Shown: positions 6,571-7,302 of the stretch, in pieces
How the letters are laid out: each line of letters opens with the position of its first letter
How positions within the stretch are numbered: the stretch's first letter is position 1
Assembly (NCBI GenBank): GCA_003173915.1
Contig: PPGL01000085.1
Coordinates: 1 to 7,302, forward strand
Direction of reading: 5' to 3'
DNA from: Candidatus Levyibacteriota bacterium
Lineage (GTDB): Bacteria > Patescibacteria > Microgenomatia > Levybacterales > UBA12049
DNA: 7,302 nt
Program-made: the position numbers and the translations under genes
The notes under the pieces: model-generated
Told to the model about the DNA's origin: nothing
The model's database searches: none
What the model saw: only the letters and a program-made list of their open reading frames with translations

Positions 6571-6933
6571 TTAGTAAGAAGGATTCCAACCAGTTCCATC
6601 ATTGACAAATTCAATTTCCTTATAGCCAACGAGAGTAGAACCAAGATTGAATCCGGTAGCACCACCGCCTGAAGAACTAGTTGCAATGGTAATGCTAGTA
6701 GAAGCAATAATTACGCGAATCGGACCCTGAAAATTAGGATACGGAAGCGCAATTGAAGTGAAAGTACAAGTAGTTCCAAGACCACTAGTAGATGGAACAA
6801 TTCGAGTAATTGCACTCATTGGAGTAAGTGTTAATGCACTTACAGCAGAACTCGACTGTGCCATTGTAGTTACAACATTCTGAACACTAGAACCAGGCAG
6901 GAAAAACTGCTGCCAATTCAATTCAATAGCCAT
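6571..6933 (-). CDS. Probable virion structural protein, decoration-like (120 aa)
   Basis: The sequence is rich in Ser, Thr, Ala and Ile and reads as short beta strands: VVTTMAQSSSAVSALTL (20-36), SAITRIVPS (40-48) and IRVIIASTSITIATS (72-86). It ends EIEFVNDGTGWNPSY (106-120). Alternating strand patterns with a final aromatic F-x-x-D-G-x-x-W segment are common in phage head-decoration and tail-surface proteins; that is recognition by pattern only. A good SD, AAGGA at 6947-6943, lies 9 nt before ATG 6933. Its position directly after the probable capsid gene supports a capsid-surface role, because decoration proteins are often encoded next to the major capsid protein. The gene ends 13 nt before the hairpin described at 6526-6557. 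There is no signal peptide, membrane segment or catalytic motif. Confidence 0.65.
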   Translation of the reverse strand: MAIELNWQQFFLPGSSVQNVVTTMAQSSSAVSALTLTPMSAITRIVPSTSGLGTTCTFTSIALPYPNFQGPIRVIIASTSITIATSSSGGGATGFNLGSTLVGYKEIEFVNDGTGWNPSY

Positions 6934-6953
6934 TTCTTTTATTCCTTCTTAAA

Positions 6954-7302
6954 TTAGTAGCCCGAAGGCACAGCTAATGAATCAATATAAGCCGTTGCAG
7001 CAGGATTGCTGACAAACGTCTGCATACCAACAACCATGTAGAAAATATCCGCCGTAGCAACACCACCAGAAGGCCCACGTAATTCAAAAATACTACGTCC
7101 ATCAGTCTTGTAGAATCCAATAGGTAGAATTTCCGCGCGCCCCCAAACATCGTCATTAACAAAGTCAATACGCGTCTTATCCCAGTTAAACGAATCCTTA
7201 ACAGGAGCACCAGCCATCTGCATTCTATCAAAATACATGTCAAGCCCTTCTTCCTTAGGCTCTTTGTAAATGACAGAAACTAACTGACCAATATTTTCAT
7301 AT
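6954..7302 (-). CDS. C-terminal end of a probable capsid/virion protein, cut by right edge
   Basis: The frame is open from the right edge to TAA 6956-6954, giving 115 codons including an extension upstream of the internal ATG at 7238 (YENIGQLVSVIYKEPKEEGLD). That ATG is therefore probably internal, not a start. Visible pieces are WDKTRIDFVNDDVWGRAEILP, split here as WDKTRIDFV and NDDVWGRAEILP, then GFYKTDGRSIFELRGPSGG, a hydrophobic IFYMVVGMQTFV strand, NPAATAYIDSL and a final PSGY. I read this as the beta-rich C-terminal domain of a major capsid or other abundant virion protein. The small structural gene downstream and the later tail module fit that order. It is not identified as a particular capsid family, and another virion protein remains possible. 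Confidence 0.6.
   Translation of the reverse strand, partial: YENIGQLVSVIYKEPKEEGLDMYFDRMQMAGAPVKDSFNWDKTRIDFVNDDVWGRAEILPIGFYKTDGRSIFELRGPSGGVATADIFYMVVGMQTFVSNPAATAYIDSLAVPSGY

Noticed and set aside
6411..6605. Plus-strand open frame of 64 codons with a hydrophobic stretch
   Set aside because: It overlaps the start of the Rossmann-like gene, the hairpin and the end of the 120-aa gene. The hydrophobic run comes from antisense of AT-rich DNA, so I do not accept it as a small membrane protein.
6974..7243. Second minus-strand frame overlapping the capsid-like end
   Set aside because: Its Leu/Arg-rich translation looks like a frame-shifted shadow of the credible virion protein, which itself continues through the right edge.
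1..7302. tRNA genes, CRISPR arrays, insertion sequences, attachment sites or anti-phage systems
   Set aside because: No cloverleaf, spaced direct repeats, terminal inverted repeats, transposase, integrase or recognisable defence gene was seen. Coding genes explain nearly all of the window.

Overview
The window is a tightly packed piece of a tailed bacteriophage (Caudoviricetes) genome. Every credible gene is on the minus strand, so genes are read from the right edge (7302) to the left edge (1). The gene order and the adaptor/nozzle pair suggest a short-tailed, podovirus-like architecture. That rests on recognised sequence patterns, not on a database search. The DNA is AT-rich (roughly 36% G+C by eye). 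No host can be named from this window, and no integrase, tRNA, CRISPR array or insertion sequence is visible.

In transcription order, the right edge holds the C-terminal end of a probable virion protein, possibly the major capsid protein (6954-7302, cut by the edge). A 120-aa probable decoration-type structural protein (6571-6933) follows. A 32-nt RNA-sense hairpin (6526-6557) separates these from a two-gene insert of enzyme-like proteins: a Rossmann-fold MptE/DUF115-like protein (5788-6519) and a class I SAM methyltransferase (5240-5788). Next come two phage proteins of unknown function, one 176 aa long (4706-5236) and one 240 aa long with a C-terminal zinc ribbon (3984-4706). The tail module then runs: head-tail adaptor (3292-3975), a 73-aa mini structural protein (3017-3238), a 628-aa nozzle/hub-like protein (1084-2970) and a tail-fibre-like protein with two sequence repeats (278-1084). 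A SleB-family cell-wall hydrolase, the likely endolysin or virion lysin, runs off the left edge (1-281).

The genes look like one late operon. Three junctions are TAATG stop/start overlaps (at 5788, 4706 and 1084), one is an ATGA overlap (278-281) and others are separated by 3 to 8 nt. The only non-coding gaps are 6934-6953, 6520-6570, 3239-3291 and 2971-3016, all about 50 nt or shorter. Together the genes would build the capsid surface, close the head, attach the short tail, recognise the host and degrade its wall. The Rossmann/methyltransferase pair is the accessory component.

Most of the window is an ordinary virion and lysis module. The most interesting signal is the hairpin at 6526-6557. 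It lies between a GGA ribosome-binding core and the ATG it may serve, which resembles the structured start site of phage T4 gene 38.
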